A stretch of DNA of 64,000 bases from Rhizobium sp. BT04 (GCF_030053135.1 NZ_CP125652.1:3094501-3158500); one strand, 5' to 3'; positions 24,462 through 35,211 are shown, counted from the first letter of the stretch. The notes: a model not told the origin generated them from the letters alone. Translations and numbers: made by a program.

Positions 24462-25421
24462 ATGAGCAATGCGATGCGCACGCCCGCAGGGGCCATATCC
24501 GTGGAAAGATATCAGGGGGCCGTGGCCGAAGGACGCTTCCGGCGTCTCTGGAATGCCAATGCTCCCGGCTATCTCTTCCTTCTGCCATGGCTCGTCGGCT
24601 TTTTCGGGCTGACGCTCGGGCCGGCCCTGATTTCGCTCTATCTCTCCTTCACCGACTTCGACATGCTGCAGTCGCCGAGGTGGGTGGGGACCGCGAATTA
24701 CGTGCGCATCGCCACGGCGGATCCGAAATTCTCGGCCGCCATGCACGTCACCCTGACCTACGTGGTCTTCTCGGTGCCGTTCAAACTGACCTTCGCCTTG
24801 CTGGTCGCCATGGCGCTGAACCGCGGCCTGCGCGGGCTGCCGATCTACCGCGCCATCTTTTATCTGCCGTCGCTGCTCGGCGGCAGCGTGGCGATCGCCG
24901 TGCTCTGGCGGCAGCTTTTCGCCAGTGATGGCCTCGTCAATGCCGCGCTCTCGCATTTCGGCATCGAAGGTCCGAGCTGGATCTCGCATCCGAGCTATTC
25001 GATTTACACGCTGGTGGCGCTGTCCGTTTGGCAGTTCGGCTCGCCGATGATTATTTTCCTGGCCGGCCTGCGCCAGATTCCGCAGGATATGTATGAGGCG
25101 GCCAGCCTCGACGGCGCCTCGAAATTCCGGCAATTCTACAAGATCACGCTGCCGCTTCTGACGCCGGTGATCTTCTTCAACGCCGTCGTCCAGACGATCG
25201 AAGCCTTCAAGGCCTTCACGCCCGCCTTCATCATATCAGGCGGCACGGGCGGTCCGATCAACTCGACGCTCTTTTACACGCTCTATCTCTATCAGGAAGC
25301 CTTCGGCAATTTCCGCATGGGCTATGCTTCGGCGCTCGCCTGGATCCTGGTGGTGATCATCGCGATCTTCACTGCCTTCTCCTTCCTGACCTCGCGTTAT
25401 TGGGTGCACTACGATGACTGA
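24462..25421 (+). CDS. ABC transporter permease (MalF/UgpA type)
   Basis: The protein has 319 residues and starts six bases after the binding-protein stop; the Shine-Dalgarno is weak, so translational coupling is likely. It has six predicted membrane segments, beginning LFLLPWLVGFFGLTLGP. The cytoplasmic EAA loop reads YEAASLDGASKFRQFYKITLPLLTP, which docks the ATPase. It pairs with the next gene, with which it overlaps by eight bases. Confidence 0.92.
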   Translation: MSNAMRTPAGAISVERYQGAVAEGRFRRLWNANAPGYLFLLPWLVGFFGLTLGPALISLYLSFTDFDMLQSPRWVGTANYVRIATADPKFSAAMHVTLTYVVFSVPFKLTFALLVAMALNRGLRGLPIYRAIFYLPSLLGGSVAIAVLWRQLFASDGLVNAALSHFGIEGPSWISHPSYSIYTLVALSVWQFGSPMIIFLAGLRQIPQDMYEAASLDGASKFRQFYKITLPLLTPVIFFNAVVQTIEAFKAFTPAFIISGGTGGPINSTLFYTLYLYQEAFGNFRMGYASALAWILVVIIAIFTAFSFLTSRYWVHYDD

Positions 25422-26301
25422 GATGACCGCTTCCGTCACTGCGGCCAGGCCGCCATCCGATATCACCAAACGCAGCCTGCCGGCGTCGCTCATCATCCAC
25501 GCCCTGCTGATCGCCGCTTCGCTTCTCATGCTCTATCCGCTGTTGTGGATGGTTTCGGCATCGGTCAGGCCGGAAAACGAGATCTTTTCGTCGACCTCGC
25601 TGATCCCGTCGTCGATCGATGTCTCCTCCTATGCGCGCGGTTGGAATGGCCTCGATATCAGCTTCGGCCGGTTCTTCTGGAATTCGCTCGTCATCTCTCT
25701 GCTGGTGGTGACCGGCAATGTGATTGCCTGTTCGCTGACGGCCTACGCCTTTGCGCGGCTGCGCTTTGCCGGCCGGAACTTCTGGTTCGCGATCATGCTC
25801 GGGACGCTGATGATCCCCTATCACGTGACGCTGATCCCGCAATATGTGCTCTTCCTCGATCTCGGCTGGGTGAACACCATCCTGCCGCTTGTCGTGCCGA
25901 AATTCCTGGCAAGCGACGCCTTCTTCATCTTCCTCATGGTGCAATTCTTCCGCGGTATCCCGCGCGAACTCGACGAGGCGGCGATGATGGATGGCTGCAG
26001 CGCCTGGCGCATCTACTGGAAGATCATGCTGCCGCTGTCGCTGCCGGTGCTGGCGACGGCCGCGATCTTCTCCTTCATCTGGACCTGGGACGATTTCTTC
26101 GGTCCGCTGATCTACCTGAACGACATGAACACCTATACGATCCAGCTCGGTCTGCGCACCTTCGTCGACTCCACCAGCGCATCGGATTGGGGCGGCCTGT
26201 TCGCCATGTCGACCCTGACGCTCGTGCCGGTGTTCTTCTTCTTCCTGTTCTTCCAGCGCCTGCTGATCGAGGGCATCGCCACGACGGGCATGAAGCGTTG
26301 A
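25414..26301 (+). CDS. ABC transporter permease (MalG/UgpE type)
   Basis: The protein has 295 residues and overlaps the previous permease gene. It has six membrane segments, and the EAA loop is LDEAAMMDGCSAWRIYWKIMLPLSLP. It has the MalG-like ending, FQRLLIEGIATTGMKR. With the preceding permease and the ATPase gene it makes a CUT1-type importer; one permease pair appears to serve two binding proteins in this island. Confidence 0.92.
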   Translation: MTEMTASVTAARPPSDITKRSLPASLIIHALLIAASLLMLYPLLWMVSASVRPENEIFSSTSLIPSSIDVSSYARGWNGLDISFGRFFWNSLVISLLVVTGNVIACSLTAYAFARLRFAGRNFWFAIMLGTLMIPYHVTLIPQYVLFLDLGWVNTILPLVVPKFLASDAFFIFLMVQFFRGIPRELDEAAMMDGCSAWRIYWKIMLPLSLPVLATAAIFSFIWTWDDFFGPLIYLNDMNTYTIQLGLRTFVDSTSASDWGGLFAMSTLTLVPVFFFFLFFQRLLIEGIATTGMKR

Positions 26302-26324
26302 CGGCGGCAATGGGAAAGAGTGAC

Positions 26325-27398
26325 ATGGGCGTGAAGACGGTGGCGATCGTCGGCTGCGGCATCGGCCGCTCGCATATCGTCGAGGGTTATCTGCCGCATT
26401 CCGACAAGTTCAAGGTCGTGGCGATCTGCGACCTGAACGAGCAGCGCCTAGCTTCGGTCGGCGACGAGTTCGGCATCGAACGCCGCACCACCTCCTTTTT
26501 GGAGTTGCTGACTGACGAGACGATCGACATCATCGATATCTGCACCCCGCCCGGCATCCATCTGGAACAGGTGGTCGCAGCGCTTGCCGCCGGTAAACAT
26601 GTGGTTTGCGAAAAGCCGCTGACCGGCTCGCTTGCCGGCGTCGATACGATCATGGAAGCGGAAAAAGCGGCCCCGGGCGTGTTGATGCCGATTTTCCAAT
26701 ATCGTTACGGCGACGGTATCCAGAAGGCCAAACGGATCATCGACGCCGGCATTGCCGGCAAAGCCTATACGGCTTCGGTCGAAACCTTCTGGCTGCGCAA
26801 GCCGGAATATTATGCTGTGCCCTGGCGCGGCAAATGGGCGACGGAACTGGGCGGTGTGCTCGTCACCCATGCGCTGCATCTGCATGACATGATGATGCAT
26901 CTGATGGGCCCGGCGGCAAGGGTCTTCGGCCGTGTCGCCACCCGCGTCAACGATATCGAGGTGGAGGATTGCGCCTCCGCCAGCCTGTTGATGGAAAACG
27001 GTGCCTTTGTCTCGCTGTCCTGCACGCTTGGTTCGCAGGAACAATTGAGCCGGCTGAGGCTGCACTTCGAGAATGTCACTTTCGAAAGCAGCCACGAGCC
27101 CTACACCCCAGGCAAGGATCCGTGGAAGATCATCGCCGCCAATGATGACGTGCGGCAGAAGATCGACCGGGTGATTGCTGACTGGCAGCCGGTTGCGCCG
27201 CGTTTCACCACCCAGATGGGCCAGTTCCACGCCTTCCTCAGCGGCCATGGGCCGCTGCCGGTGACGACGGTGGATGCCCGCCGCGCGCTGGAACTGGTGA
27301 CCGCGATCTATCAGTCTTCCGACAGCGGCGCCGAAGTGCCACTGCCGGTCGGTCCCGACAGTCCGAAATACGCCGATTGGCGCGCAAGAACGAAGTAA
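26325..27398 (+). CDS. Gfo/Idh/MocA oxidoreductase
   Basis: The protein has 357 residues when read from ATG 26325, which has GGAAAGAG upstream; an ATG at 26310 would add five residues. The dinucleotide-binding segment is VAIVGCGIGRSH, the family motif is CEKPLTGS, and the region LVTHALHLHDMMMHLMG supplies the active-site His/Asp. It sits between permease and ATPase genes of the transporter operon, so it is co-expressed with import and probably performs the first oxidation of the incoming sugar. It is the third Gfo/Idh protein in the island. Confidence 0.88.
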   Translation: MGVKTVAIVGCGIGRSHIVEGYLPHSDKFKVVAICDLNEQRLASVGDEFGIERRTTSFLELLTDETIDIIDICTPPGIHLEQVVAALAAGKHVVCEKPLTGSLAGVDTIMEAEKAAPGVLMPIFQYRYGDGIQKAKRIIDAGIAGKAYTASVETFWLRKPEYYAVPWRGKWATELGGVLVTHALHLHDMMMHLMGPAARVFGRVATRVNDIEVEDCASASLLMENGAFVSLSCTLGSQEQLSRLRLHFENVTFESSHEPYTPGKDPWKIIAANDDVRQKIDRVIADWQPVAPRFTTQMGQFHAFLSGHGPLPVTTVDARRALELVTAIYQSSDSGAEVPLPVGPDSPKYADWRARTK

Positions 27399-27429
27399 CC
27401 GATAAATAAAACGAGAGGGTTTTGAGAAG

Positions 27430-28506
<1,077 letters not shown>

Positions 28507-28570
28507 GCGCTGCTTGACATCAGATCCTCCTCTGCCTCATCCTTTCGGAAGGGGCTGAAGGGGAATAAGC

Positions 28571-29446
28571 ATGACGCCTGAGGATAGGATTCATGCGCTC
28601 GGCATCTGGCAAGGCCCGATCGACATTTCGCCGATAGCAGGCGGCATCACCAACAGGAACTATCTGGTCAGCGATGCCGTCGCGCGCTGCGTGGTGAGAC
28701 TCGGCACCGATATCCCGATCCATCACATCAACAGGCAGAACGAGCTTGCCGCAAGTTATGCCGCCCATGCAGCGGGCATATCGCCCGCCGTCATCCACCA
28801 TTCGCCGGGCGTGCTGGTGCTCGACTATATCGAGGCGAGGGCGCTTTCGCCGGAGGATATCAGGACGCCGGATACGCTGGCCCGGGTCGTGCCGCTGGTG
28901 CGGGCCTGCCACCGCGACATTGCCCGGCATTTTCGCGGCCAGGCGATGATCTTCTGGGTCTTCCACGTCATCCGCGATTATGCCGCCAGTCTGAAGGCAT
29001 CCGAGAGCCCCTATCTTGCTTTGCTGCCAGGTCTCATCGGCCGGGCCGAGGCGCTGGAAGACGCGGCAGGGCCTTTCGAGATCGCCTTCGGCCACAATGA
29101 TCTGCTCGCCGCCAATTTTCTCGATGACGGCAAGCGGCTCTGGCTGATCGACTGGGATTATGCCGGCTTCAACACGCCGCTTTTCGATCTCGGCGGATTG
29201 GCCTCCAACAACGAACTCTCGCAAGCGGCCGAGCAAATGATGCTGGAGAGCTATTTCGACCGGCCGCTCACCGATGATCTCCGCCGCCGCTATACCGCGA
29301 TGAAATGCGCCTCGCTGCTGCGCGAGGCGCTCTGGAGCATGATTTCGGAAATCCATTCCACCATCGATTTCGACTATTCCGCCTATACGGCCGAAAATCT
29401 CGGGCGCTTCGAACGCGCCTATCAGGCCTTTGAACAGGATCGATAA
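28571..29446 (+). CDS. APH/choline-kinase-like phosphotransferase
   Basis: The protein has 291 residues with AAGGGGAATAAG before the start. It has the kinase Brenner motif in GHNDLLAANFL (H-x-D-x4-N) and the metal-binding Asp in LIDWDYAG, plus a typical N-lobe (PIAGGITNRNYLV). The family phosphorylates choline, ethanolamine, thiamine or aminoglycosides. Its stop codon directly abuts the start of the flavin-dependent dehydrogenase, so the two should act in one pathway on a small amino or methylamino compound. The substrate is unassigned. Confidence 0.85.
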   Translation: MTPEDRIHALGIWQGPIDISPIAGGITNRNYLVSDAVARCVVRLGTDIPIHHINRQNELAASYAAHAAGISPAVIHHSPGVLVLDYIEARALSPEDIRTPDTLARVVPLVRACHRDIARHFRGQAMIFWVFHVIRDYAASLKASESPYLALLPGLIGRAEALEDAAGPFEIAFGHNDLLAANFLDDGKRLWLIDWDYAGFNTPLFDLGGLASNNELSQAAEQMMLESYFDRPLTDDLRRRYTAMKCASLLREALWSMISEIHSTIDFDYSAYTAENLGRFERAYQAFEQDR

Positions 29447-31897
29447 ATGACGAGAGAATTACCGAAGACGGCGAAAGCCGTGGTCATCGGCGGCGGCATC
29501 ATCGGCTGCTCGACAGCCTATCATCTCGGCAAGCTCGGCTGGACCGATACCGTCCTGCTGGAGCGCAAGAAGCTGACGTCGGGCACCACCTTCCATGCCG
29601 CCGGCCTGGTCGGCCAGCTGCGCACCAGCGCCAACATCACCCAGCTGCTCGGCTATTCCGTCGATCTCTATAAGCGGCTGGAGGATGAAACCGGCCTCGG
29701 CACCGGCTGGAAGATGAATGGCGGCCTGCGCCTGGCCTGCAACGAGGAGCGCTGGACAGAAGTCCGCCGCCAGGCGACCACCGCCCAATCCTTTGGCCTC
29801 GAAATGCAGTTGCTGACGCCGCAGGAGGCCTTCGATCTCTGGCCGCTGATGACGGTTGACGATCTCGTCGGCGCCGCCTTCCTTCCGACAGACGGCCAGG
29901 CCAATCCCTCCGACATCACCCAGGCGCTGGCCAAGGGCGCCCGCATGTCGGGTGTCTCGATCTTCGAGGATACCGAAGTTCTCGACCTTGAAATCGACAA
30001 GGGGCGGATACGCGCCGTCGTCACCGCCGAGGGCCGCATCGAATGCGAGCGCGTCGTCGTGTGCGCCGGCCAATGGACGCGTGCCTTTGCCGCCCGCTTC
30101 GGTGTCAACGTGCCGCTGGTCTCCGTCGAGCATCAATATATCATCACCGAATCCTTCGGCGTGCCCTCCAATCTGCCGACGCTGCGCGATCCCGATCGCC
30201 TGACCTATTACAAGGAGGAAGTCGGCGGCATCGTCATGGGCGGCTACGAGCCGAACCCCATTCCCTGGGCGAAAAGCGGCATCCCCGATGGTTTCCACTA
30301 CACGCTGCTGGACAGCAATTTCGACCATTTCGAGCAGATCATGGAGCAGGCGCTCGGCCGCGTTCCGGCGCTGGAAAATGTCGGCGTCAAGCAGCTGCTG
30401 AACGGCCCGGAAAGCTTCACGCCCGACGGCAACTTCATTCTCGGCGAGGCGCCGGAGCTGAGGAATTTCTTCGTCGGCGCTGGTTTCAATGCCTTCGGCA
30501 TCGCCTCTGCCGGCGGCGCCGGCATGGCGCTTGCCGAATGGGTGACGAAGGGCGAACCGCCCTATGATCTCTGGCCGGTGGATATCCGCCGTTTCGGTCG
30601 TCCGCATTTCGATACCGACTGGGTGCGCACCCGCACGCTCGACGCTTATGGCAAACATTACACCATGGCCTGGCCTTTCGAGGAACATTCGAGCGGCCGC
30701 CCCTGCCGCAAATCGCCGCTCTATGACCGGCTGAAGGCGCAGGGCGCCTGTTTCGGCGAAAAGCTCGGCTGGGAACGGCCGAACTGGTTTGCCGATCTCT
30801 TTGCCAATGAGGAGCCGAAGGATGTCTACAGCTACACCAGGCAGAACTGGTTCGATGCCGTCGGCCGCGAGCATAAGGCGGTACGCGAAGCGGCCGTCAT
30901 CTTCGACCAGACCTCCTTTGCCAAATTCGTACTCAAGGGCAGGGATGCCGAGGCAGCCCTTTCTTGGATCGCTTCCAACGATGTCGCAAGGCCTGTGGGA
31001 TCGCTCGTCTACACGCAGATGCTGAACGACAAGGGCGGCATCGAATGCGACGTGACGGTCGCCCGGATCGCCGAGAACGAATATTACATCGTTACCGGCA
31101 CCGGCTTCGCCACCCATGACTTCGACTGGATCGCCCGCAATATACCGGCGGAGACACATGCCGAGCTGGTCGACGTCACCTCAGCCTATTCCGTGCTGTC
31201 GCTGATGGGACCGAATTCCCGCGCCGTGCTGGAAAAGGTGACGGGCAGCGATGTCTCGAATGCGTCCTTCCCCTTCGGCCAGGTCAGAACCATCGGCATA
31301 TCAGGCTGCCCGGTGCGGGCGCTGCGCATCACTTATGTCGGCGAGCTTGGTTACGAGCTGCATATTCCGATCGAATATGCCACCACGGTCTATGACGTGC
31401 TGATGGCATCAGGCGGCGAGCTCGGCCTCGTCAATGCCGGCTACCGCGCTATCGAGAGCTGCCGCCTGGAAAAGGGCTATCGCGCCTGGGGATCGGATAT
31501 CGGTCCCGACCACACGCCCGTCGAAGCCGGCCTCGGCTGGGCGGTGAAGATGCGCAAGAACATTCCCTTCCGCGGCCGCGAGGCGATCGAACGGCAGCTT
31601 TCGGGCGGCGTGAAGAAGCGCCTCACCTGCTTCATTCCGGAGGATGCCGATGCGGTGCTGCTCGGCCGCGAAACGATCTATCGCGACGGCAAGCGCGTCG
31701 GCTGGCTGTCGAGCGGCGGCTTCGGTTATACGCTGGGCAAGCCGATCGGCTACGGCTATGTCCGCAATCCCGAAGGGGTGACCGAGGATTTCGTCCTCTC
31801 CGGCACCTATGAACTCGATGTCGCGCGGGAACGCATCCCCTGCAAGGTGTCGCTGTCGCCGCTCTACGATCCGGATATGGCGCGCATCAAAGCGTAG
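29447..31897 (+). CDS. FAD-dependent dimethylglycine/sarcosine dehydrogenase-like protein with GcvT domain
   Basis: The protein has 816 residues. The N-terminal DAO fold has GGGIIG (15-20) and TTFHAAGL (47-54), where H50 stands where dimethylglycine dehydrogenases bind FAD covalently. A central FAO_M segment leads to a C-terminal aminomethyltransferase (GcvT-like) domain from about residue 430, including MGPNSRAVL and GYRAIESCRLEKGYRAWGSDIGPDHTPVEAGL. Such two-module enzymes demethylate N-methyl amines and pass the one-carbon unit to tetrahydrofolate. Whether the substrate is dimethylglycine, sarcosine or another methylamine is open. It starts directly at the stop of the kinase gene. Confidence 0.88.
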   Translation: MTRELPKTAKAVVIGGGIIGCSTAYHLGKLGWTDTVLLERKKLTSGTTFHAAGLVGQLRTSANITQLLGYSVDLYKRLEDETGLGTGWKMNGGLRLACNEERWTEVRRQATTAQSFGLEMQLLTPQEAFDLWPLMTVDDLVGAAFLPTDGQANPSDITQALAKGARMSGVSIFEDTEVLDLEIDKGRIRAVVTAEGRIECERVVVCAGQWTRAFAARFGVNVPLVSVEHQYIITESFGVPSNLPTLRDPDRLTYYKEEVGGIVMGGYEPNPIPWAKSGIPDGFHYTLLDSNFDHFEQIMEQALGRVPALENVGVKQLLNGPESFTPDGNFILGEAPELRNFFVGAGFNAFGIASAGGAGMALAEWVTKGEPPYDLWPVDIRRFGRPHFDTDWVRTRTLDAYGKHYTMAWPFEEHSSGRPCRKSPLYDRLKAQGACFGEKLGWERPNWFADLFANEEPKDVYSYTRQNWFDAVGREHKAVREAAVIFDQTSFAKFVLKGRDAEAALSWIASNDVARPVGSLVYTQMLNDKGGIECDVTVARIAENEYYIVTGTGFATHDFDWIARNIPAETHAELVDVTSAYSVLSLMGPNSRAVLEKVTGSDVSNASFPFGQVRTIGISGCPVRALRITYVGELGYELHIPIEYATTVYDVLMASGGELGLVNAGYRAIESCRLEKGYRAWGSDIGPDHTPVEAGLGWAVKMRKNIPFRGREAIERQLSGGVKKRLTCFIPEDADAVLLGRETIYRDGKRVGWLSSGGFGYTLGKPIGYGYVRNPEGVTEDFVLSGTYELDVARERIPCKVSLSPLYDPDMARIKA

Positions 31898-31903
31898 CCG
31901 GAT

Positions 31904-33361
31904 CTAGAAAAGCGGCAGCCGATCGTCCTGAATCAGGATCTCCAGCTTGTCGGAGACGTCCTGCGTCCACGCGCGGTGTCCTGTCAAAGCTGCCGGGAAG
32001 AGTCCTGGAAGGGTGAAAAGAGCCGCCGAAATGGCAAGGCCGGTGCGCGGGACATCGGCGATGAGAGTGGCGATTTCGCCAGCACGGGGATCGCGCAGCT
32101 CGTAGCGCTCGCCGTTGCCGTGCTCGCCGATCGCATAGCGCATCCACGCCGCAACGGCGATCGCATAGGTCTCTGCCCGGTCGCCATGGGCCAGCGCCTC
32201 GCATGCCGGCTCCAGCAGCCGCTGCGGCAGTTTCTGCGTGCCGTCCATGGCGATCTGATAGGTGCGATGGGCGATCGCCTTATTTGCAAAGCGTGCTATC
32301 AATTCATGGGCGTAGGCATCGAGATCGATGCCGGGCACAGCGTCGAGCGTTCGCGCGGCCGCGTGCATGTGACGGTAGGCGAGTGCTGCCAGGCCCGTAT
32401 CGTCCATCACGTCGCGGATGAATTCATAGCCGCCGATATAACCGAGATAGGCAAGCAGCGAATGCGCGCCGTTCAGCATCCGCAGCTTCATCTTCTCGTA
32501 GGCCGAGACCTCCTCGACCATCAGCGCGCCGCGCACCTTTTCCCAAGCTGGCCGGCCATTGGCGAAATGGTCTTCGATGACCCATTGCGTGAAGGGTTCC
32601 GTCTCGATCGCCGCCATATCCGTACGGCCGGTCAGCCGCTCGGCATCGGCATAGGTCGCCTCGGTACTGGCCGGCGTGATGCGGTCGACCATCGTCGACG
32701 GGAAGGGCACATTCGCCTCGATCCAGCCATGCAGGTCGGGATCGATGCGGGAGGTGAATTCCAGCACCAGGCGCTTCAGCACCGCGCCGTTGCTCGGCAG
32801 GTTGTCGCAGCTGAGCGGCGTAAAGGGCGCGACGCCCTTCTGCCGCCGGCGGGCGAGGCCTTCGACGAGATAACCGATGACGCCGCGCGGCGCATGCCGG
32901 TTGGCAAGGTCGGCGACGATATCGGGGTGCTTGAGGTCGAGGCCGCCGGTTGCGGGATCGAAACCATAGGCCTTTTCCGTCACCGTCATGCTGACGATGC
33001 GGATATCGGGGTCTTCGAGCCGCGCCAGCAGGCCGGCCGGATCGCGCGGCGCCACATGTGCCTTCAGGATCGAGCCGATGACCTCAGCCGTCGTGCCTGA
33101 AGTATCGCGGATCAGCACCGTATAGAGCCCGTTCTGGGCGCTCAGATTGTCGGCGACATCGGGCGTGCGCAGGCTTGCCACCTCGATGCCCCAGTCGCCG
33201 CCTGCGGCTGCAAGCGCGCCGTCCGTGAAGGGGGCGAAATGGGCGCGGAAGAAAGCGCCCGGGCCGATATGCAGGATGCCGGCCTTCAGCGCATTCCTGT
33301 CATAGGCGGGAAGTTTCGCCGTCGGCGCAAGGCCGGTCAGGTTTTGTAGTCTATCGCTCAC
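31904..33361 (-). CDS. uxuB: Mannitol dehydrogenase family protein (fructuronate reductase type)
   Basis: The protein has 485 residues. GTG 33361 overlaps the uxaC stop by four bases. It has N-terminal HIGPGAFFRAHFAPF and the polyol-dehydrogenase catalytic triad K292-x4-N297-x2-H300 (KMKLRMLNGAH). The neighbouring uxaC makes it likely to reduce D-fructuronate to D-mannonate with NADH, as UxuB does; mannitol or arabinitol dehydrogenase activity is the alternative. It converges on the flavin dehydrogenase gene with only six bases between them. Confidence 0.86.
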   Translation of the reverse strand: MSDRLQNLTGLAPTAKLPAYDRNALKAGILHIGPGAFFRAHFAPFTDGALAAAGGDWGIEVASLRTPDVADNLSAQNGLYTVLIRDTSGTTAEVIGSILKAHVAPRDPAGLLARLEDPDIRIVSMTVTEKAYGFDPATGGLDLKHPDIVADLANRHAPRGVIGYLVEGLARRRQKGVAPFTPLSCDNLPSNGAVLKRLVLEFTSRIDPDLHGWIEANVPFPSTMVDRITPASTEATYADAERLTGRTDMAAIETEPFTQWVIEDHFANGRPAWEKVRGALMVEEVSAYEKMKLRMLNGAHSLLAYLGYIGGYEFIRDVMDDTGLAALAYRHMHAAARTLDAVPGIDLDAYAHELIARFANKAIAHRTYQIAMDGTQKLPQRLLEPACEALAHGDRAETYAIAVAAWMRYAIGEHGNGERYELRDPRAGEIATLIADVPRTGLAISAALFTLPGLFPAALTGHRAWTQDVSDKLEILIQDDRLPLF

Positions 33362-34773
33362 AGCTTGTAGGCCTTCTTCGCATTGTCATAGGAGAGTTCG
33401 CGCGCGACGATCGCGGCGTCCTTCTTGGAAATCCGGTGCTCGGCGGCGAGCTGGGCGAGGAAGCGGCAGACTTCGCGGCGCCAGACGTCATGCCGCGCCG
33501 GGATCGAAAGCAGCGCCCGCGTATCGTCGTTGAAGCCTGCCATATTGGCGAAGCCGGCCGTTTCCACCACCTGGTCGAGATAGCGGCGAATGCCGAGCGG
33601 ACTGTCGTGGAACCACCAGGGCGGGCCGATCATCAGGCAGGGCCAATGGCCGACCATCGGCGCCATCTCGCGCGCATAGGTCGTCTCGTCGAGCGTGAAC
33701 AGCAGCACCCTGAGCCCCGGCGCATGGCCGTATCTGGAAAGCAGCGCATTCAGGCCGCCGACCCAGTCCGTACGAGTCGGGATATCGGCGCCCATATTGG
33801 GGCCGCGCGTCGCAAACAGCCCGCTGTCGGTATTGCGTCGTGAGCCGGCATGGATCTGCATCACCATGCCGTCTTCGGCCGAAAGCCCCGCCATCTCGGT
33901 CATCATCTGGCCGCGGAAAAGCTCCGCGTCGGCAGCCGAAAGCGGACCCTTCAGCGCCTTGTCGAGCAGCGCCTGTTTTTCCGCAAGCGGCAAATCAGCG
34001 GTGAAGGCTGTCGGCACGCCGTGGTCGGTCGCGGTGGCGCCGAACTGGCGGAAATAGGCGCGCCGGCGCCGATGCGCCTCGATCAGGCCGTCCCAGCGCG
34101 TGACGTCGGCGCTGGTGATCTCCCCGAACTTGACGAGATTGTCGCGGAAGCCGACGGCGTCCGGATCGGTGACGCTATCCGGCCTGTAGGTGGTGCGGAC
34201 CTTGCCGATCCAGCCGTCGGCCGCCATCTTCTGGTGATGCGCCAGCGGATCGAGCGCCCCCTCGGTTGTCGCGATCGTTTCGATGCCGAATCGCTGATGC
34301 AGCGCCCGCGGCCGGAATTCGGGACGGGCGAGCTGGGCATTGATATGGTCGTAGAGCGCATCGGCATTGTCCGATGTCAACGGCTCGGTGCAGCCGAGCA
34401 CGGCCGACATGGCGTGATCGACCCAGAGGCTCGAAGGCGTTCCGCGGAAGAGGTGATAATGCGCGGCAAATGTCCGCCAGATCGCCCGCCCCTCAGCCAC
34501 CGGCTTGCGGTCGAGCCGCGGCACGCCGAGCTCGTCCAATGTGACGCCGACGCTGTGCAGCATCCGGAAGAGATAGTGATCGGGAATGACCAGCAGCGAG
34601 GCCGCGTCTTCAAAGGGCTTGTCGTCGGCGAACCAGGAGGGTTCGGTATGCCCGTGCGGACTGACGATCGGAAGATCGCGCACCGTCTCGTAGAGGTCGC
34701 GCGCGATGGTCCGTGTTGCCGGATCAGCCGGAAAAAGCCGGTCCGGATGAAGAAAGCCGTTTCCTGCATCCAT
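33358..34773 (-). CDS. uxaC: Glucuronate isomerase
   Basis: The protein has 471 residues with GGGAGG eight bases before ATG 34773. It is the UxaC family (amidohydrolase fold) with SPHGHTEPSWFAD near the N-terminus as metal-binding region, then QIHAGSRRN and a late LLFTLDETTYAREMAP. It isomerises D-glucuronate to D-fructuronate and D-galacturonate to D-tagaturonate. With uxuB it covers the start of the Ashwell pathway, consistent with use of plant cell-wall uronates. Its upstream region carries a degenerate copy of the TetR-type operator. Confidence 0.93.
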   Translation of the reverse strand: MDAGNGFLHPDRLFPADPATRTIARDLYETVRDLPIVSPHGHTEPSWFADDKPFEDAASLLVIPDHYLFRMLHSVGVTLDELGVPRLDRKPVAEGRAIWRTFAAHYHLFRGTPSSLWVDHAMSAVLGCTEPLTSDNADALYDHINAQLARPEFRPRALHQRFGIETIATTEGALDPLAHHQKMAADGWIGKVRTTYRPDSVTDPDAVGFRDNLVKFGEITSADVTRWDGLIEAHRRRRAYFRQFGATATDHGVPTAFTADLPLAEKQALLDKALKGPLSAADAELFRGQMMTEMAGLSAEDGMVMQIHAGSRRNTDSGLFATRGPNMGADIPTRTDWVGGLNALLSRYGHAPGLRVLLFTLDETTYAREMAPMVGHWPCLMIGPPWWFHDSPLGIRRYLDQVVETAGFANMAGFNDDTRALLSIPARHDVWRREVCRFLAQLAAEHRISKKDAAIVARELSYDNAKKAYKL

Positions 34774-34835
34774 CAGTATTCCTCCCTGATGGATAACGGC
34801 CTACCCCACAACACCAGGCGCGGCAAGGTCTTTTA

Positions 34836-34851
34836 GTAACCAAACGGTACA
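34836..34851 (-). promoter_or_regulatory. Degenerate copy of the TetR-type operator
   Basis: GTAACCAAACGGTACA lies 63 bp upstream of uxaC. Its left ten bases match the two operators at 22119 and 23094 closely; the right arm matches only with a one-base gap. No good -35 box sits at the expected distance, so control by the TetR protein is uncertain here. Confidence 0.4.
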
Positions 34852-34953
34852 GTTTTGCGCATGGCCGCGCCGGGCATGGAAAGCATTGACGAGTCGACCT
34901 ATTTCCGCTTTGGGAGGACCATCTGTTCTGCCGGTTTCGGCAAAGGAGGATCC

Positions 34954-35163
34954 ATGTCCGACGAGACGAACCGCATCACCCGGCTGGAAGAAATGCTGGC
35001 CTACCAGGCAAAGACGATCGAAGAGCTTTCCGATCAGCTCGCCGAGCAATGGAAGACAGTCGAGCAGATGCGCACCAAGCTCGACCGGCTGACGGAACGG
35101 TTCCTGTCGCTGGAGGAGCAGTCGCTGGACGCGCCTGGTATCACCCGCCCGCCGCATTATTGA
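34954..35163 (+). CDS. slyX: SlyX family protein
   Basis: The protein has 69 residues. ATG 34954 is chosen for AAAGGAGGA four bases upstream; the frame is open earlier. It is a predicted coiled coil (ITRLEEMLAYQAKTIEELSD, then KTVEQMRTKLDRLTERF), ending in the conserved RPPHY. SlyX proteins have no settled function. It ends at a strong hairpin shared with the convergent gabD. Confidence 0.9.
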   Translation: MSDETNRITRLEEMLAYQAKTIEELSDQLAEQWKTVEQMRTKLDRLTERFLSLEEQSLDAPGITRPPHY

Positions 35164-35164
35164 C

Positions 35165-35189
35165 GGCACGCGGCTGAAGGCCGCGTGCC
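35165..35189. terminator. Bidirectional terminator
   Basis: A 10-bp perfect stem, GGCACGCGGC with GCCGCGTGCC, and loop TGAAG lie between the convergent slyX and gabD genes. Confidence 0.75.
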
Positions 35190-35211
35190 CCCGGTGCACC
35201 GTGAGTGACGA

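Noticed and set aside
29459..31159. Minus-strand open frame of 566 codons
   Set aside because: It is the shadow of the flavin-dependent dehydrogenase gene, which has unambiguous motifs.
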